Shown piece by piece: positions 16,719 through 25,265 of a stretch of DNA of 64,000 nt (the stretch's first letter is position 1; every line of letters starts with the position of its first letter). The DNA lies in assembly GCF_001413925.1 (NCBI RefSeq), contig NZ_LBMJ01000001.1, positions 496,001 to 560,000 of the forward strand. The letters are read 5' to 3'. The position numbers and the translations under genes are program-made. Origin of the DNA: Nonlabens sp. YIK11 (GTDB lineage: Bacteria > Bacteroidota > Bacteroidia > Flavobacteriales > Flavobacteriaceae). Below the pieces are notes generated by a model. The model saw only the letters and a program-made list of their open reading frames with translations. It searched no databases and was not told where the DNA came from.

Positions 16719-17754
16719 CCTTGTGCTTTTTGAATTCTAGTTTCTCTGATCTTCCTTTTTTGAAAATGTTGTTACTGTTGTACTTACCGGCACGTAATGC
16801 TTTTTGCTCTTCATAGGGCAGCTGGATGATCTCATGACATTCTGTGCTGCAGGTATTCTCATATTTAGATTTACAATCCTCGCACTGGATAAACAATAAA
16901 TGACATGCTTCATTCGCACAGTTGGTATGCGTATCGCAAGGATTACCGCACTGGTGACAGTTGGATATCACCTCATCGCTGATTTTCTCTGACAACCTGT
17001 GGTCAAACACAAAATTCTTCCCACGGAATTTATTCTCTAAACCTTGCTCGGTTACCTGTCGATGATACTCGATGATACCACCTTCCAGCTGGTACACATC
17101 TTCAAAACCACGGTGTTTGTAGTAGGCACTTGCCTTTTCACAGCGTATGCCGCCAGTACAGTACATCACCAGTTTTTTGTCCTTTTTATGCTCCTTGATT
17201 TCTTCTTCAATAATCGGCAAGCTGTCGCGGAAGGTATCCACATCTGGCGTCCAGGCATTCTGGAAATGGCCTATCTCGCTCTCGTAATGATTGCGCATAT
17301 CGACCAGAATGGTATCTGGATCTGATATAAGCTCGTTAAACCTCGCCGCGTCCACATGAACGCCTTTATTGGTGACATCAAAAGTCTCATCTTCCAGTCC
17401 ATCGGCAACAATTTTGTGGCGCACTTTGACTTTTAGTTTTAGAAAGCTCTCATTATCGTGTTCCCTAGCGATGTTGAGTCGGACATTTTCCAAGAAATAA
17501 ATGCCATCAAGGAATTCTTTAAACTCATCAAACCGATCTGCTGGAATGGAAAGCTGGGCATTGATCCCTTCATGGGCGACATAAATGCGACCCAGCACTT
17601 CTTGGGCGTCAAACGCAACAAATAAATGGTTTCTAAATAAATGTGGGTTCCCTATGCGGGCATACTGATAGAAAGAAATCGTGAGCCGTTCCTTACCGGC
17701 CTCACGTATCAATTCGCGTCTTTCTTCAGCACTTAATTTGTTATACAGTTGCAT
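16711..17754 (-). CDS. trhO: tRNA uridine(34) 5-hydroxylase, rhodanese family
   Basis: 347 residues from ATG 17752-17754; an in-frame TTG 30 bases upstream lies within the promoter box and is unlikely. Domain order: N-terminal acylphosphatase-like part (about 20-110), rhodanese domain (about 125-225) with active-site loop CTGGIRCEKA, then a Cys/His-rich tail (CHQCGNPCDTHTNCANEACHLLF) probably binding zinc. TrhO uses oxygen to make 5-hydroxyuridine at the wobble position of tRNAs. Overlaps the PhzF gene. Confidence 0.9.
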   Translation of the reverse strand: MQLYNKLSAEERRELIREAGKERLTISFYQYARIGNPHLFRNHLFVAFDAQEVLGRIYVAHEGINAQLSIPADRFDEFKEFLDGIYFLENVRLNIAREHDNESFLKLKVKVRHKIVADGLEDETFDVTNKGVHVDAARFNELISDPDTILVDMRNHYESEIGHFQNAWTPDVDTFRDSLPIIEEEIKEHKKDKKLVMYCTGGIRCEKASAYYKHRGFEDVYQLEGGIIEYHRQVTEQGLENKFRGKNFVFDHRLSEKISDEVISNCHQCGNPCDTHTNCANEACHLLFIQCEDCKSKYENTCSTECHEIIQLPYEEQKALRAGKYNSNNIFKKGRSEKLEFKKHKVE

Positions 17755-17781
17755 GCTATAAACATTTGAGTGTTGAAGTTG

Positions 17782-17789
17782 CAAAGGTA
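17782..17789 (-). promoter_or_regulatory. Putative -7 box for trhO-PhzF operon
   Basis: TACCTTTG on the minus strand, exact consensus, 28 bases before the trhO ATG. Confidence 0.5.
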
Positions 17790-17845
17790 GTTAGATTATA
17801 GATAATAGATCGCTGCGCTGGTAGACTATGGATATTGCGATTACT

Positions 17846-17955
17846 GCGTTAGGGATTGAAGTGAAAATCCTTTTGAAGCTTATTACGCTTCAAAAGATTG
17901 CAACGAAAAGCCCGACCGAAAACAGGAGCGATAGCGACGGTTAGAGGGAACGCCC
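17846..17955. repeat. Structured flavobacterial repeat, copy B
   Basis: About 110 bp opening GCGTTAGGGATTG and ending GGGAACGCCC. It shares AAGCCCGACC and AGCGATAGCGA with copy A. The central stem CTTTTGAAGC / GCTTCAAAAG differs in bases from copy A yet pairs perfectly, and outer GCGTT can pair with AACGC. It sits in the 352-bp gap between trhO and recA. Confidence 0.78.
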
Positions 17956-17979
17956 AAATGATTGTGATAAAAGTTTTCT

Positions 17980-18016
17980 CGCTTTCGCGCCTTGCCTGCC
18001 GGCAGGCAGGAAAGCT
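17980..18016. repeat. 16-bp palindrome split by another palindrome
   Basis: CGCTTTCGCG (17980-17989) is followed by 21 bases that contain CCTGCCGGCAGG, and then AAAGC (18011-18015), which continues the first palindrome. It looks like one repeat inserted into another, upstream of recA. Confidence 0.65.
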
Positions 18017-18106
18017 TAATTCCCAACCATCCTATCGTTAATAACCATTGCATCACGCTATTGGAAACGGCGCTTTCAAAGCCTATTTTTACAGAAAATA
18101 TTTACA

Positions 18107-19120
18107 ATGGCAGAAGATAAAGAAAAAGCAGCAAAGGAGAAAGCGCTCAAATTGACGCTGGACAAGCTGGATAAGGCATACGGGAAAGGTACGGTAATGA
18201 AAATGGGCGACCGCCAGGTGGTGGATGTAGAGGCGATCTCTACAGGTTCACTGGCGTTGAATGCAGCTCTAGGTGTAGGCGGCTATCCACGTGGCCGTGT
18301 GATTGAAATCTATGGACCAGAATCTTCTGGTAAAACAACATTGACGCTACACGCTATTGCCGAGGCACAAAAGGCTGGTGGTATCGCCGCGTTTATTGAC
18401 GCAGAACACGCTTTTGACCGATTCTATGCAGAAAAGCTGGGCGTTGATCTAGAAAACCTCATCATTTCACAGCCAGATCATGGGGAACAGGCTCTTGAAA
18501 TTACTGAAAACCTGATACGTTCTGGAGCGATTGATATTATTGTTATTGACTCGGTTGCGGCATTGACGCCTAAAAGTGAGATTGAAGGTGAGATGGGTGA
18601 TTCTAAAATGGGACTGCACGCTCGTTTGATGTCTCAGGCCTTGAGAAAATTGACGGGTACCATTTCTAAGACAAACTGTACCGTGATTTTCATCAACCAG
18701 TTGCGTGAGAAGATAGGTGTGATGTTCGGTAATCCAGAGACGACTACTGGTGGTAACGCCTTGAAGTTTTATGCATCGGTACGACTGGACATAAGAAGAT
18801 CCACGCAAATCAAAAACACAGATGGATCTGTTCAAGGAAACAAGACTCGTGTTAAGGTGGTGAAGAATAAGGTGGCGCCGCCATTCCGTACGGCAGAGTT
18901 TGATATCTTGTACGGTGAAGGAATTTCCAAAATAGGTGAGGTCATCGATCTAGGTGTTGATTATGAAATCATCAACAAAGCTGGTAGCTGGTTCTCTTAT
19001 GGAGATACTAAACTAGGTCAAGGTCGTGATAGTGTAAAGTCTATATTGCAGGATAATCCAGACTTGATGGACGAATTGGAAGTGAAAATCATGGAATCCA
19101 TTAAGCTCGCAAGCAGCTAG
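18107..19120 (+). CDS. recA: Recombinase RecA
   Basis: 337 residues. It forms filaments on single-stranded DNA, drives strand exchange and triggers SOS-type repressor cleavage where present. Motifs: Walker [18 protein letters not shown], Walker B region [14 protein letters not shown], loop L1 [17 protein letters not shown] and loop L2 region [21 protein letters not shown]. The C-terminus lacks the long acidic tail of E. coli RecA. No LexA-like box is seen upstream; a structured repeat and a split palindrome fill that space. Confidence 0.98.
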   Translation: MAEDKEKAAKEKALKLTLDKLDKAYGKGTVMKMGDRQVVDVEAISTGSLALNAALGVGGYPRGRVIEIYGPESSGKTTLTLHAIAEAQKAGGIAAFIDAEHAFDRFYAEKLGVDLENLIISQPDHGEQALEITENLIRSGAIDIIVIDSVAALTPKSEIEGEMGDSKMGLHARLMSQALRKLTGTISKTNCTVIFINQLREKIGVMFGNPETTTGGNALKFYASVRLDIRRSTQIKNTDGSVQGNKTRVKVVKNKVAPPFRTAEFDILYGEGISKIGEVIDLGVDYEIINKAGSWFSYGDTKLGQGRDSVKSILQDNPDLMDELEVKIMESIKLASS

Positions 19121-19141
19121 ATTTCAATAGATTGGAATAAT

Positions 19142-19176
19142 AAAAAATCGCTTTGATGAATTCAAAGCGATTTTTT
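19142..19176 (+). terminator. Rho-independent terminator of recA
   Basis: A 15-bp stem (AAAAAATCGCTTTGA / TCAAAGCGATTTTTT) with a TGAAT loop, 21 bases after the recA stop; the 3' arm ends in a T7 run. Confidence 0.9.
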
Positions 19177-19234
19177 TGTGTTTTGGACGCAACCTTTTCA
19201 AGGATATCGCATCTAGAAAGTAAAGAAAAAGATT

Positions 19235-19651
19235 ATGAAAATTAAATTTATTGCGTTGCTGGCATTTATTGCCCTTGGTATAAGCTCCTGCGACATAGGT
19301 GATGATGATCAGCCTAGAGTATTTTACAGTACTCTTTTTATTACAGATGTAGAAATTCCTGATCCCTTTGTATTTGGTGAGGTAAACGAGATCATTGTTC
19401 GTTACAACAATCCATCAGATTGTTATCGGTTTGACCAGTTTGCTGTTAATTATGATTTGAATATAAGAGAGGTTGCAGTTATATCAAGCTACATCGATTC
19501 AGAAAATTGCGTTGAAGGTGACATCCCGACAGAGCAAGTTTTAAGATTCAGACCCACCAGTAATGGCACTATTGTGTTTAAGTTCTTAACTGGAATCGAT
19601 GAAAATGGAGTTAAAGAATTTTTAGAAATTGAAGTAGAAGTACAGGAATAG
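19235..19651 (+). CDS. Hypothetical lipoprotein
   Basis: 138 residues with a lipoprotein signal (GISSCDIG, Cys at about 19). The mature part is beta-rich with an FGEVNEIIVRYNNPSDCYRFDQF stretch and two more Cys. No domain recognised; it may have an Ig-like fold. It starts 115 bp after recA, past the terminator, and ends 13 bases before the sigma factor, so it may share its transcript. Confidence 0.7.
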   Translation: MKIKFIALLAFIALGISSCDIGDDDQPRVFYSTLFITDVEIPDPFVFGEVNEIIVRYNNPSDCYRFDQFAVNYDLNIREVAVISSYIDSENCVEGDIPTEQVLRFRPTSNGTIVFKFLTGIDENGVKEFLEIEVEVQE

Positions 19652-19664
19652 GATATTTTTAAAT

Positions 19665-20210
19665 GTGGTACAACAACAAATTCTTGAGGGATGTAGAAAA
19701 GGAGATCGTAAGGCGCAGCGGGCGCTTTACGATCAATATGCTGCTTCCCTATATGGATGTTGTTTAAAATATGCTTCTAACGAGCAGGAAGCTCAAGATA
19801 TATTACAAGATAGCTTTATAACCATTTTTGAAAAGATCCAGCAATTCAAGAATGAAGGATCTCTGGAAGGATGGTGTAAACGAATTGCTATCAATACTGC
19901 TTTGCAGCGCTATCGAGGCGCCAAAGTATACTTATTGGAAGACGAGCAGCAATTAGTGGAAGAAGTACCCGTGGTGGAATACATGGAACAATTAGGGCTG
20001 GAAGACTTATTAGCGATGGTACAACAGCTGCCTGATAGATATAGAATGGTTTTTTCTCTTTATGCATTAGATGGATTTAGTCATCAGGAAATTGCAGAGT
20101 TAATGGATATAAGGGAAGGAACCTCCAAGTCCAATTTGTCCAGAGCTAGGGTTAGCTTACAACAAATGATACAGGCGTGGCGCAGAAAAATGAATAGCGA
20201 CGCCATATAA
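19665..20210 (+). CDS. ECF-type RNA polymerase sigma factor
   Basis: 181 residues. Region 2 (about 20-90) includes ALYDQYAASLYG, EAQDILQDSFITIFEKI and the WCKRIAINTALQRYR helix; region 4 (about 125-175) includes LPDRYRMVFSLYALDGFSHQEIAELM, a helix-turn-helix. Start is GTG; an ATG two bases upstream is out of frame and quickly closed. The next gene begins 4 bases on and has an anti-sigma-like layout. ECF factors redirect polymerase under envelope or other stress. Confidence 0.92.
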   Translation: MVQQQILEGCRKGDRKAQRALYDQYAASLYGCCLKYASNEQEAQDILQDSFITIFEKIQQFKNEGSLEGWCKRIAINTALQRYRGAKVYLLEDEQQLVEEVPVVEYMEQLGLEDLLAMVQQLPDRYRMVFSLYALDGFSHQEIAELMDIREGTSKSNLSRARVSLQQMIQAWRRKMNSDAI

Positions 20211-20214
20211 TACA

Positions 20215-21702
20215 ATGGAAGAAGAAAAGAACATAGACCGATTGTTCCAGGAGAAATTCCAGGATTTCAAACCAGCTGCTCCAGCTGGATCTTGGGATGC
20301 CATTGAGTCAAAACTGGATCAAGCTAAAAAGCGACCAGCGGTGCTACCTTTATGGTGGAAACTTGCCGGCGTCGCTGCAGTTCTAGCAGTTCTTATATCT
20401 GTATTTGTGTGGAATCCTGACGATGTTACTCCTGTTGAAAATATGGTTGTGGAAGAGGCACCATCTTCTGAAGAAACAGAACTTCATCAGGGAATTGCTA
20501 ATGAGGAAAAGCAACCTGCTAACATAACAGATCAACAGTCTAACTCCATTGATTCCAATCCAAATCAAACCAAACAGTCTCAAGAAAGTGTTGTAGAGAA
20601 TTCTAGTGAAGCTGCAGCCGCCATGCCCAGTAGTAGTAAGTCAAAAAATGGTACCTCTTTTAAAACCAAAGAATCCACGCCACAGAATAAGGTCACTAGT
20701 CAGGCGCAAAAAGATTTTATAGCTCAAAGCGAGCAAACTAGAGAACCATTGGATTCAAGGGCAAATGGTAATGATGTTGATCCACAAAATGCTGCTGATT
20801 CAAAATCGTCAAGTGATCCATTCCAGAATTCGGTAAATGAAAATGTTGGAGATGCCATGGCGATGAACCAAGAAACTAAAGCCGATGAAATTCAAGAAAA
20901 GGAAGAAACTGAATTAGAAAGTCTGGAAGATATTGCTGCCGCAACTGCTGTGACCCGCCAGGATGAACCTATGCCTAGAAAAAAATGGAGTGCTGCCACC
21001 GTTGTCGCACCTGTTTATGCAAGTAGCTTGAGTGGTTCATCTATTAGTGATCGCGTTTCTAGAGAAAATCAAAATACCCAAACCGACATAAGTTACGGAG
21101 TAGCCATCTCTTATGCGATCGATTCCCGTTGGAGTGTTCGTACCGGCTTACATCAAGTCAACATGAACTACAACAACCAGGATATCAATTATGGTTTGAA
21201 TGGAAATACCCTAATTCTTAATAATGCAGAAGCCATGGCCATCTTTGATCCTAGCGCCGTCAACGCGCCAGCGCCGGCGATGTTCTCGAGTGCAAGTAGT
21301 TTTGATCAAGAATTGAGAAATGCCCGCATTCTGTCCAATTTTAAGGGCGAGATGAGTCAGCAATTGGGTTATCTGGAAATGCCCTTTGAAGTGACATATA
21401 GGCTGGTAGACAAAAAATTGGGAGTGAATGTTTTGGGTGGTTTTAGCGCGCTGTTTCTCACTGATAATAATGTAAGTATTGTAAACGATAGCCGCAGGTT
21501 GGATCTGGGCAGTGATGAAAATTTCAACAGCTTTAACCAGAGTGCCAATTTTGGTATAGGTCTGGACTATCAGTTTTCCAAAAATATCGGACTAACTCTA
21601 GAGCCTACGTTTAAATATCAGTTGAACTCGTTAAAAGAAAACACAAGTGACTTCAGACCTTACACCGTTGGTGTATATACCGGTTTGATGTATAGATTTT
21701 AA
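20215..21702 (+). CDS. Membrane-anchored anti-sigma-like protein with beta-barrel C-terminus
   Basis: 495 residues. The N-terminal 50 residues (DRLFQEKFQDFKPAAPAGSWDAIESKL) are cytoplasmic in style and resemble the short sigma-binding heads of Bacteroidota partners. One membrane helix follows at about 47-65 (LAGVAAVLAVLISVFVW). A long Ser/Gln/Asn-rich linker (about 70-250) leads to a C-terminal porin-like beta-strand region (about 255-495, ending TVGVYTGLMYRF). It could span from inner membrane to outer membrane. The adjacent sigma gene supports a signal-sensing role. Function inferred from context. Confidence 0.75.
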   Translation: MEEEKNIDRLFQEKFQDFKPAAPAGSWDAIESKLDQAKKRPAVLPLWWKLAGVAAVLAVLISVFVWNPDDVTPVENMVVEEAPSSEETELHQGIANEEKQPANITDQQSNSIDSNPNQTKQSQESVVENSSEAAAAMPSSSKSKNGTSFKTKESTPQNKVTSQAQKDFIAQSEQTREPLDSRANGNDVDPQNAADSKSSSDPFQNSVNENVGDAMAMNQETKADEIQEKEETELESLEDIAAATAVTRQDEPMPRKKWSAATVVAPVYASSLSGSSISDRVSRENQNTQTDISYGVAISYAIDSRWSVRTGLHQVNMNYNNQDINYGLNGNTLILNNAEAMAIFDPSAVNAPAPAMFSSASSFDQELRNARILSNFKGEMSQQLGYLEMPFEVTYRLVDKKLGVNVLGGFSALFLTDNNVSIVNDSRRLDLGSDENFNSFNQSANFGIGLDYQFSKNIGLTLEPTFKYQLNSLKENTSDFRPYTVGVYTGLMYRF

Positions 21703-21801
21703 CCACAAATTGTTGTCATTGCAGGCGTTTGTGGGTATATGAAAAAGAGATTGAGGTTGGTTAATCATTGAACTCAATTAAATGCAATGAAAAAGAGTGG
21801 A

Positions 21802-21834
21802 ACCGTCCTGTTTGCTATGCAGGACGGTTTTTTT
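21802..21834 (+). terminator. Rho-independent terminator of sigma operon
   Basis: ACCGTCCTG / CAGGACGGT, 9-bp perfect stem, 9-base loop, six T bases. It lies 100 bp past the stop and just before the convergent acyltransferase gene. Confidence 0.9.
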
Positions 21835-21856
21835 ATGCGTCGTGATGAAGGATAGG

Positions 21857-22603
21857 TTAGGAATTCTGTTGCCTGACAAGATCTTCATAGATGATATTTC
21901 TTACGCTTTCGCGAAAGCGAACTTTATCTCCAGGCAACTGCAAGCCAGCAGTTTGTTGGATCTCATGGGTTCTTGCACGCATGCGTCCCGGCGATCCATG
22001 AAAAAAGGAGAACGGAAAACGTTTTTTATTGTCATAAAAACTCATGGGAACCACGGGAATTTGATGCTCTATGGCCAGTCTAAAGGCACCATCCTTGAAG
22101 TTATCCAGCAGTATCGACCGGTCTGATGGTACACCACCTTCAGGAAAAATACATATTCCAACACCATCATCCAGTCTGCGGCTGGCGCTTTCAAAAACGG
22201 CCTTGCGGCTTTGCGGGTCACCGCGATCTACAAGAATACACGTGCGCTTATAGAAAAAACCAAAAATGGGAATTTTGGAAAGCTCTGCTTTACCTACAAA
22301 AACAAACGGGTTTTTTGCTACCAGTAGCATGAGCATGATGTCTGCCATGCTCGTATGGTTGGCCACCAGCATATAGCTTTGTCCCTTCTGCATGTGAGCA
22401 TCTCTATATATCTGTGGCCACCAGAACATCCCGTAGATAACAAACGCTGCCCAGGCTTGAGCCATCTTGAAAAAGATACCATAGGTTTTCTCTGAAATTG
22501 TCGCCAACACAAGAAACGGAAACATGACCAAAATAGGAATGGCGAGTAGCACATAAAACCAAACCCTATAAATAGGCATTACAATATATCGTATCCATTT
22601 CAT
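21857..22603 (-). CDS. plsC: 1-acyl-sn-glycerol-3-phosphate acyltransferase (PlsC-like)
   Basis: About 248 residues if read from the ATG whose coordinates are 22601-22603; a GTG 39 bases further is possible. Two hydrophobic segments lie in the first 75 residues. The acyltransferase block NHTSMADI (HX4D, catalytic His and Asp) and FPEGG (substrate binding) are intact. It transfers an acyl chain to lysophosphatidic acid to make phosphatidic acid at the inner membrane. A palindrome copy near the C-terminus is read as RFRES (KVRFRESVRN). Divergent from trpS. Confidence 0.85.
   Translation of the reverse strand: MKWIRYIVMPIYRVWFYVLLAIPILVMFPFLVLATISEKTYGIFFKMAQAWAAFVIYGMFWWPQIYRDAHMQKGQSYMLVANHTSMADIMLMLLVAKNPFVFVGKAELSKIPIFGFFYKRTCILVDRGDPQSRKAVFESASRRLDDGVGICIFPEGGVPSDRSILLDNFKDGAFRLAIEHQIPVVPMSFYDNKKRFPFSFFHGSPGRMRARTHEIQQTAGLQLPGDKVRFRESVRNIIYEDLVRQQNS
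21904..21919. repeat. 16-bp palindrome, in acyltransferase gene
   Basis: Perfect copy near the 3' end of the gene; read as RFRES. Confidence 0.95.
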
Positions 22604-22679
22604 GAGTTCCAAAAATAGCAGAATTAAAACAGGCCACAACACCTTGATCTGCTTCTTGTGGTTTAAGCTCCTAAGGAAT

Positions 22680-22687
22680 TATCTTTG
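22680..22687 (+). promoter_or_regulatory. Putative -7 box for trpS
   Basis: TATCTTTG, exact consensus, 18 bases before the trpS ATG. Confidence 0.55.
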
Positions 22688-22704
22688 TCCCCTAAATTAT
22701 ACCA

Positions 22705-23673
22705 ATGGCTAGAGTACTTACGGGAATACAATCTACGGGAATACCACATTTAGGGAATTTATTGGGCGCCATCTTGCCAGCGATAGAAATGGCCTCACAA
22801 CCTGATAATGATTCCTTCCTGTTCATTGCAGATTTTCATTCCTTGACGCAAATCAAGGATGGCGAAACTTTACGAGAAAACACGTATGCAACAGCTGCTG
22901 CCTGGATGGCTTGTGGACTGGATTCTAGTCGTACTACTTTTTATAGACAAAGCGATGTCCCGCAAGTCACAGAGCTTAACTGGTATCTCAATTGCTTTTA
23001 TCCATATCAACGGTTGACACTGGCTCACAGTTTCAAGGATAAATCAGACCGATTGAATGATGTGAATGCCGGATTATTCACCTATCCTATGTTAATGGCA
23101 GCAGACATCTTGTTGTACGACGCGCAAGTTGTGCCTGTGGGAAAAGACCAACTGCAGCATCTTGAAATGGCACGTGATGTGGCAGGACGTTTTAATAATC
23201 AAATGGGCGATACGCTTATAGAGCCTCAAGCCAAAATCCAGGAAAATACGATGTATGTTCCAGGAACAGATGGTGAGAAAATGAGTAAATCCCGTGGTAA
23301 TTTGATCAATATCTTTTTACCGGAAAAGCAGTTGAAAAAACAAGTCATGTCCATAGAAACGGACAGTACGCCGCTGGAAGAGCCTAAAGATCCCGACACC
23401 TGTAACGTTTTTGCGATTTACAAACTGATTGCTACTGCCCAGCAAACCGCAGAAATGCGTGAAAAATATGAAGCTGGAAATTACGGTTATGGACATGCTA
23501 AAAAAGCACTGTTTGAATTGATCTTGTTCAAATTTGGAAAAAATCGGGAACGTTTTGAGCACTATATGTCCAATAAACATGAAATAGATGCTGCTCTCAA
23601 AGAAGGTGCGGCAAAAGCTAAACTTGTTGCAGACGACGTCCTTTCTAGAGTTCGTGAAAAGCTGGGCTATTAA
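22705..23673 (+). CDS. trpS: Tryptophan--tRNA ligase
   Basis: Class I synthetase of 322 residues that charges tRNA-Trp. The HIGH-type motif is GIPHLGNLLGA at residues 12-22, and the KMSKS loop is present as GEKMSKSRGN (about residue 192). The Trp-pocket segment MLMAADILLYDAQVVPVGKDQLQHLE is also typical. It stands as its own unit with a promoter box; no attenuator-like leader is visible. Confidence 0.97.
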   Translation: MARVLTGIQSTGIPHLGNLLGAILPAIEMASQPDNDSFLFIADFHSLTQIKDGETLRENTYATAAAWMACGLDSSRTTFYRQSDVPQVTELNWYLNCFYPYQRLTLAHSFKDKSDRLNDVNAGLFTYPMLMAADILLYDAQVVPVGKDQLQHLEMARDVAGRFNNQMGDTLIEPQAKIQENTMYVPGTDGEKMSKSRGNLINIFLPEKQLKKQVMSIETDSTPLEEPKDPDTCNVFAIYKLIATAQQTAEMREKYEAGNYGYGHAKKALFELILFKFGKNRERFEHYMSNKHEIDAALKEGAAKAKLVADDVLSRVREKLGY

Positions 23674-24104
23674 CTAGAAGCTTTAAAAAACTTCCTTCTT
23701 ATTGTTTTGAACGCAAAAGTCTACTGAATTTACCTTTCAAGTGGACAATTCTTTTTGTGTGCTCTTAATTTATAATAGTTTGACCTAAATCCTCGGCGCA
23801 AACTTCTCATTAGTTTTTCCATAGCAACATTCGGATACCCTATTTCGCACCTAAAGTTTCTACTATTTCTTGGTGTTAGAATCACTGATGGTAGTTTACC
23901 ACCTGCCTTTTATCTCGTTCAAATACACGATTATCTGTTTAAAAGTATATTAAGATATTTTTAAGATGATATTATAACGTTCTGTAATACAATTTATTAG
24001 ATGTATTTAATGCATTTTATCGATGTTTTCAGTTTGTTTATCGTGTTCAAACCTCCCATATTTGAACCATCATTAAAACGATAACAATCAAAAACCTCTA
24101 CAAA
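23674..24104. other. 431-bp AT-rich intergenic region
   Basis: No supported gene. The second half is very AT-rich and ends in a promoter with both boxes for the following lipoprotein gene. I see no tRNA, riboswitch fold or strong hairpin. Confidence 0.6.
24033..24064 (+). promoter_or_regulatory. Promoter of the beta-propeller-like lipoprotein gene
   Basis: TTTG at 24033-24036, a 20-base spacer and CATATTTG at 24057-24064 (7 of 8 to TAnnTTTG). It is 41 bases before the ATG, in an AT-rich region. Confidence 0.6.
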
Positions 24105-25115
24105 ATGAAAAAATTTACCCTAACAGCAGCTATCCTATTTACCGCAGCGACATTTGTTTCCTGCTCCACAGATTCTGAAGGTATCGACGATACCAGTGCA
24201 CCGGTAAACGGTCCCAAAGTGACCTTGTTTACAGGCAGCAACACATCTGGTAAGATCAACATGTTCGACCTTACCGATTCCAACAACATCACCAACAAGT
24301 CTTTCCAGAGCGCCAGTACCGATGGTAACGGCATCCACTACGATCCACTCAATGACTGTCTTTTTGAGGCATCAAGATCAGAGAGTAACGTATTGGTCTT
24401 TGAAAACCTAAACAACAACGAGTCCGGATCGGCACTCGCTCCATCTCTTAGATCTGACGTACAGGTGGAGAACCCAAGAGATATTGCCATCTCTGGAAAC
24501 CGCATCGTGGTATCTGCAGATGCAGTGGGACCACGCGACAGCAACAAGTTCTATGTATATGAGTCGACACCCAACTCTGTAAGATTGGTCAACATCTACG
24601 AGACGGGTAACCAGCACTGGGGAATCTTCCTTGCTGGGAACACTCTTTATGCAGCCGTGGACAACAGTGGTAGAATAGCCGTCTATAACGACTTCTTCTC
24701 CAACAACAGCGGTGAGCTTACCGCAGACGACCAGATCACCATTGAAGGTGCACAGTCCCTAAGAGGAATCACCTATGACGAGGTAGAGGACCAACTATTC
24801 CTTGCCGATGTCAGAAACCCATTGAACGACAGCGACGGAGCGATCCACACGATCAAGAACTTCTCAGTGATCTACAGCGGTCTTGAGGCTTACGGTACCA
24901 TCACAGATGTGACCACGGTAAGCGGTTCAGAGACCATGTTGGGCAACCCGGTAGACCTTGAGTACGACAATGTAGGAAAGGTACTCTATGCGGCAGAGCG
25001 CAGCACCAACGGTGGCATGGCTTTATCCTTTGACACCACTACCGTAGGCAACGCAAGACCAAAGATGCAGCAGTCCGTTTCAGGAATCTCAAGCATCTAC
25101 CTTAACGTAGAATAA
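24105..25115 (+). CDS. Lipoprotein with probable beta-propeller fold
   Basis: 336 residues with signal and lipobox (TFVSCSTD). Repeated strand pairs such as NGIHYDPLNDCLFEASRSESNVLVFENL, RGITYDEVEDQLFLADV and VDLEYDNVGKVLYAAER look like NHL/SMP-30-type propeller blades. No active site is recognised. The gene is unusual in codon choice: AAC, ATC, GAC and TAC greatly outnumber their T-ending partners, unlike its neighbours, a pattern of very high expression. It is monocistronic, with a full promoter upstream and a strong terminator downstream. Function unknown. Confidence 0.75.
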   Translation: MKKFTLTAAILFTAATFVSCSTDSEGIDDTSAPVNGPKVTLFTGSNTSGKINMFDLTDSNNITNKSFQSASTDGNGIHYDPLNDCLFEASRSESNVLVFENLNNNESGSALAPSLRSDVQVENPRDIAISGNRIVVSADAVGPRDSNKFYVYESTPNSVRLVNIYETGNQHWGIFLAGNTLYAAVDNSGRIAVYNDFFSNNSGELTADDQITIEGAQSLRGITYDEVEDQLFLADVRNPLNDSDGAIHTIKNFSVIYSGLEAYGTITDVTTVSGSETMLGNPVDLEYDNVGKVLYAAERSTNGGMALSFDTTTVGNARPKMQQSVSGISSIYLNVE

Positions 25116-25166
25116 CATACAACGATTTTTCAAGTGCAATTTGTAGAGTAGATTGTAGAAAAGAGA

Positions 25167-25193
25167 AGAGACCCATCTAGGGTCTCTTTTTTT
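25167..25193 (+). terminator. Strong rho-independent terminator
   Basis: AGAGACCC / GGGTCTCT, an 8-bp perfect stem with a 5-base loop, running into seven T bases. Ends the propeller-like lipoprotein transcript. Confidence 0.9.
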
Positions 25194-25217
25194 GTTCCAT
25201 AGTATTGAGGATTGTTA

Positions 25218-25233
25218 CGCTTTCGCGAAAGCG
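25218..25233. repeat. 16-bp palindrome, intergenic
   Basis: Perfect copy between a terminator and the 3' end of dprA; flanks are not symmetric. Confidence 0.95.
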
Positions 25234-25265
25234 ACATTATCCATTCTAATTACCTATTAAATATT

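Noticed and set aside
21797..22126. 109-codon plus-strand frame
   Set aside because: Overlaps a terminator and the antisense strand of the acyltransferase gene.
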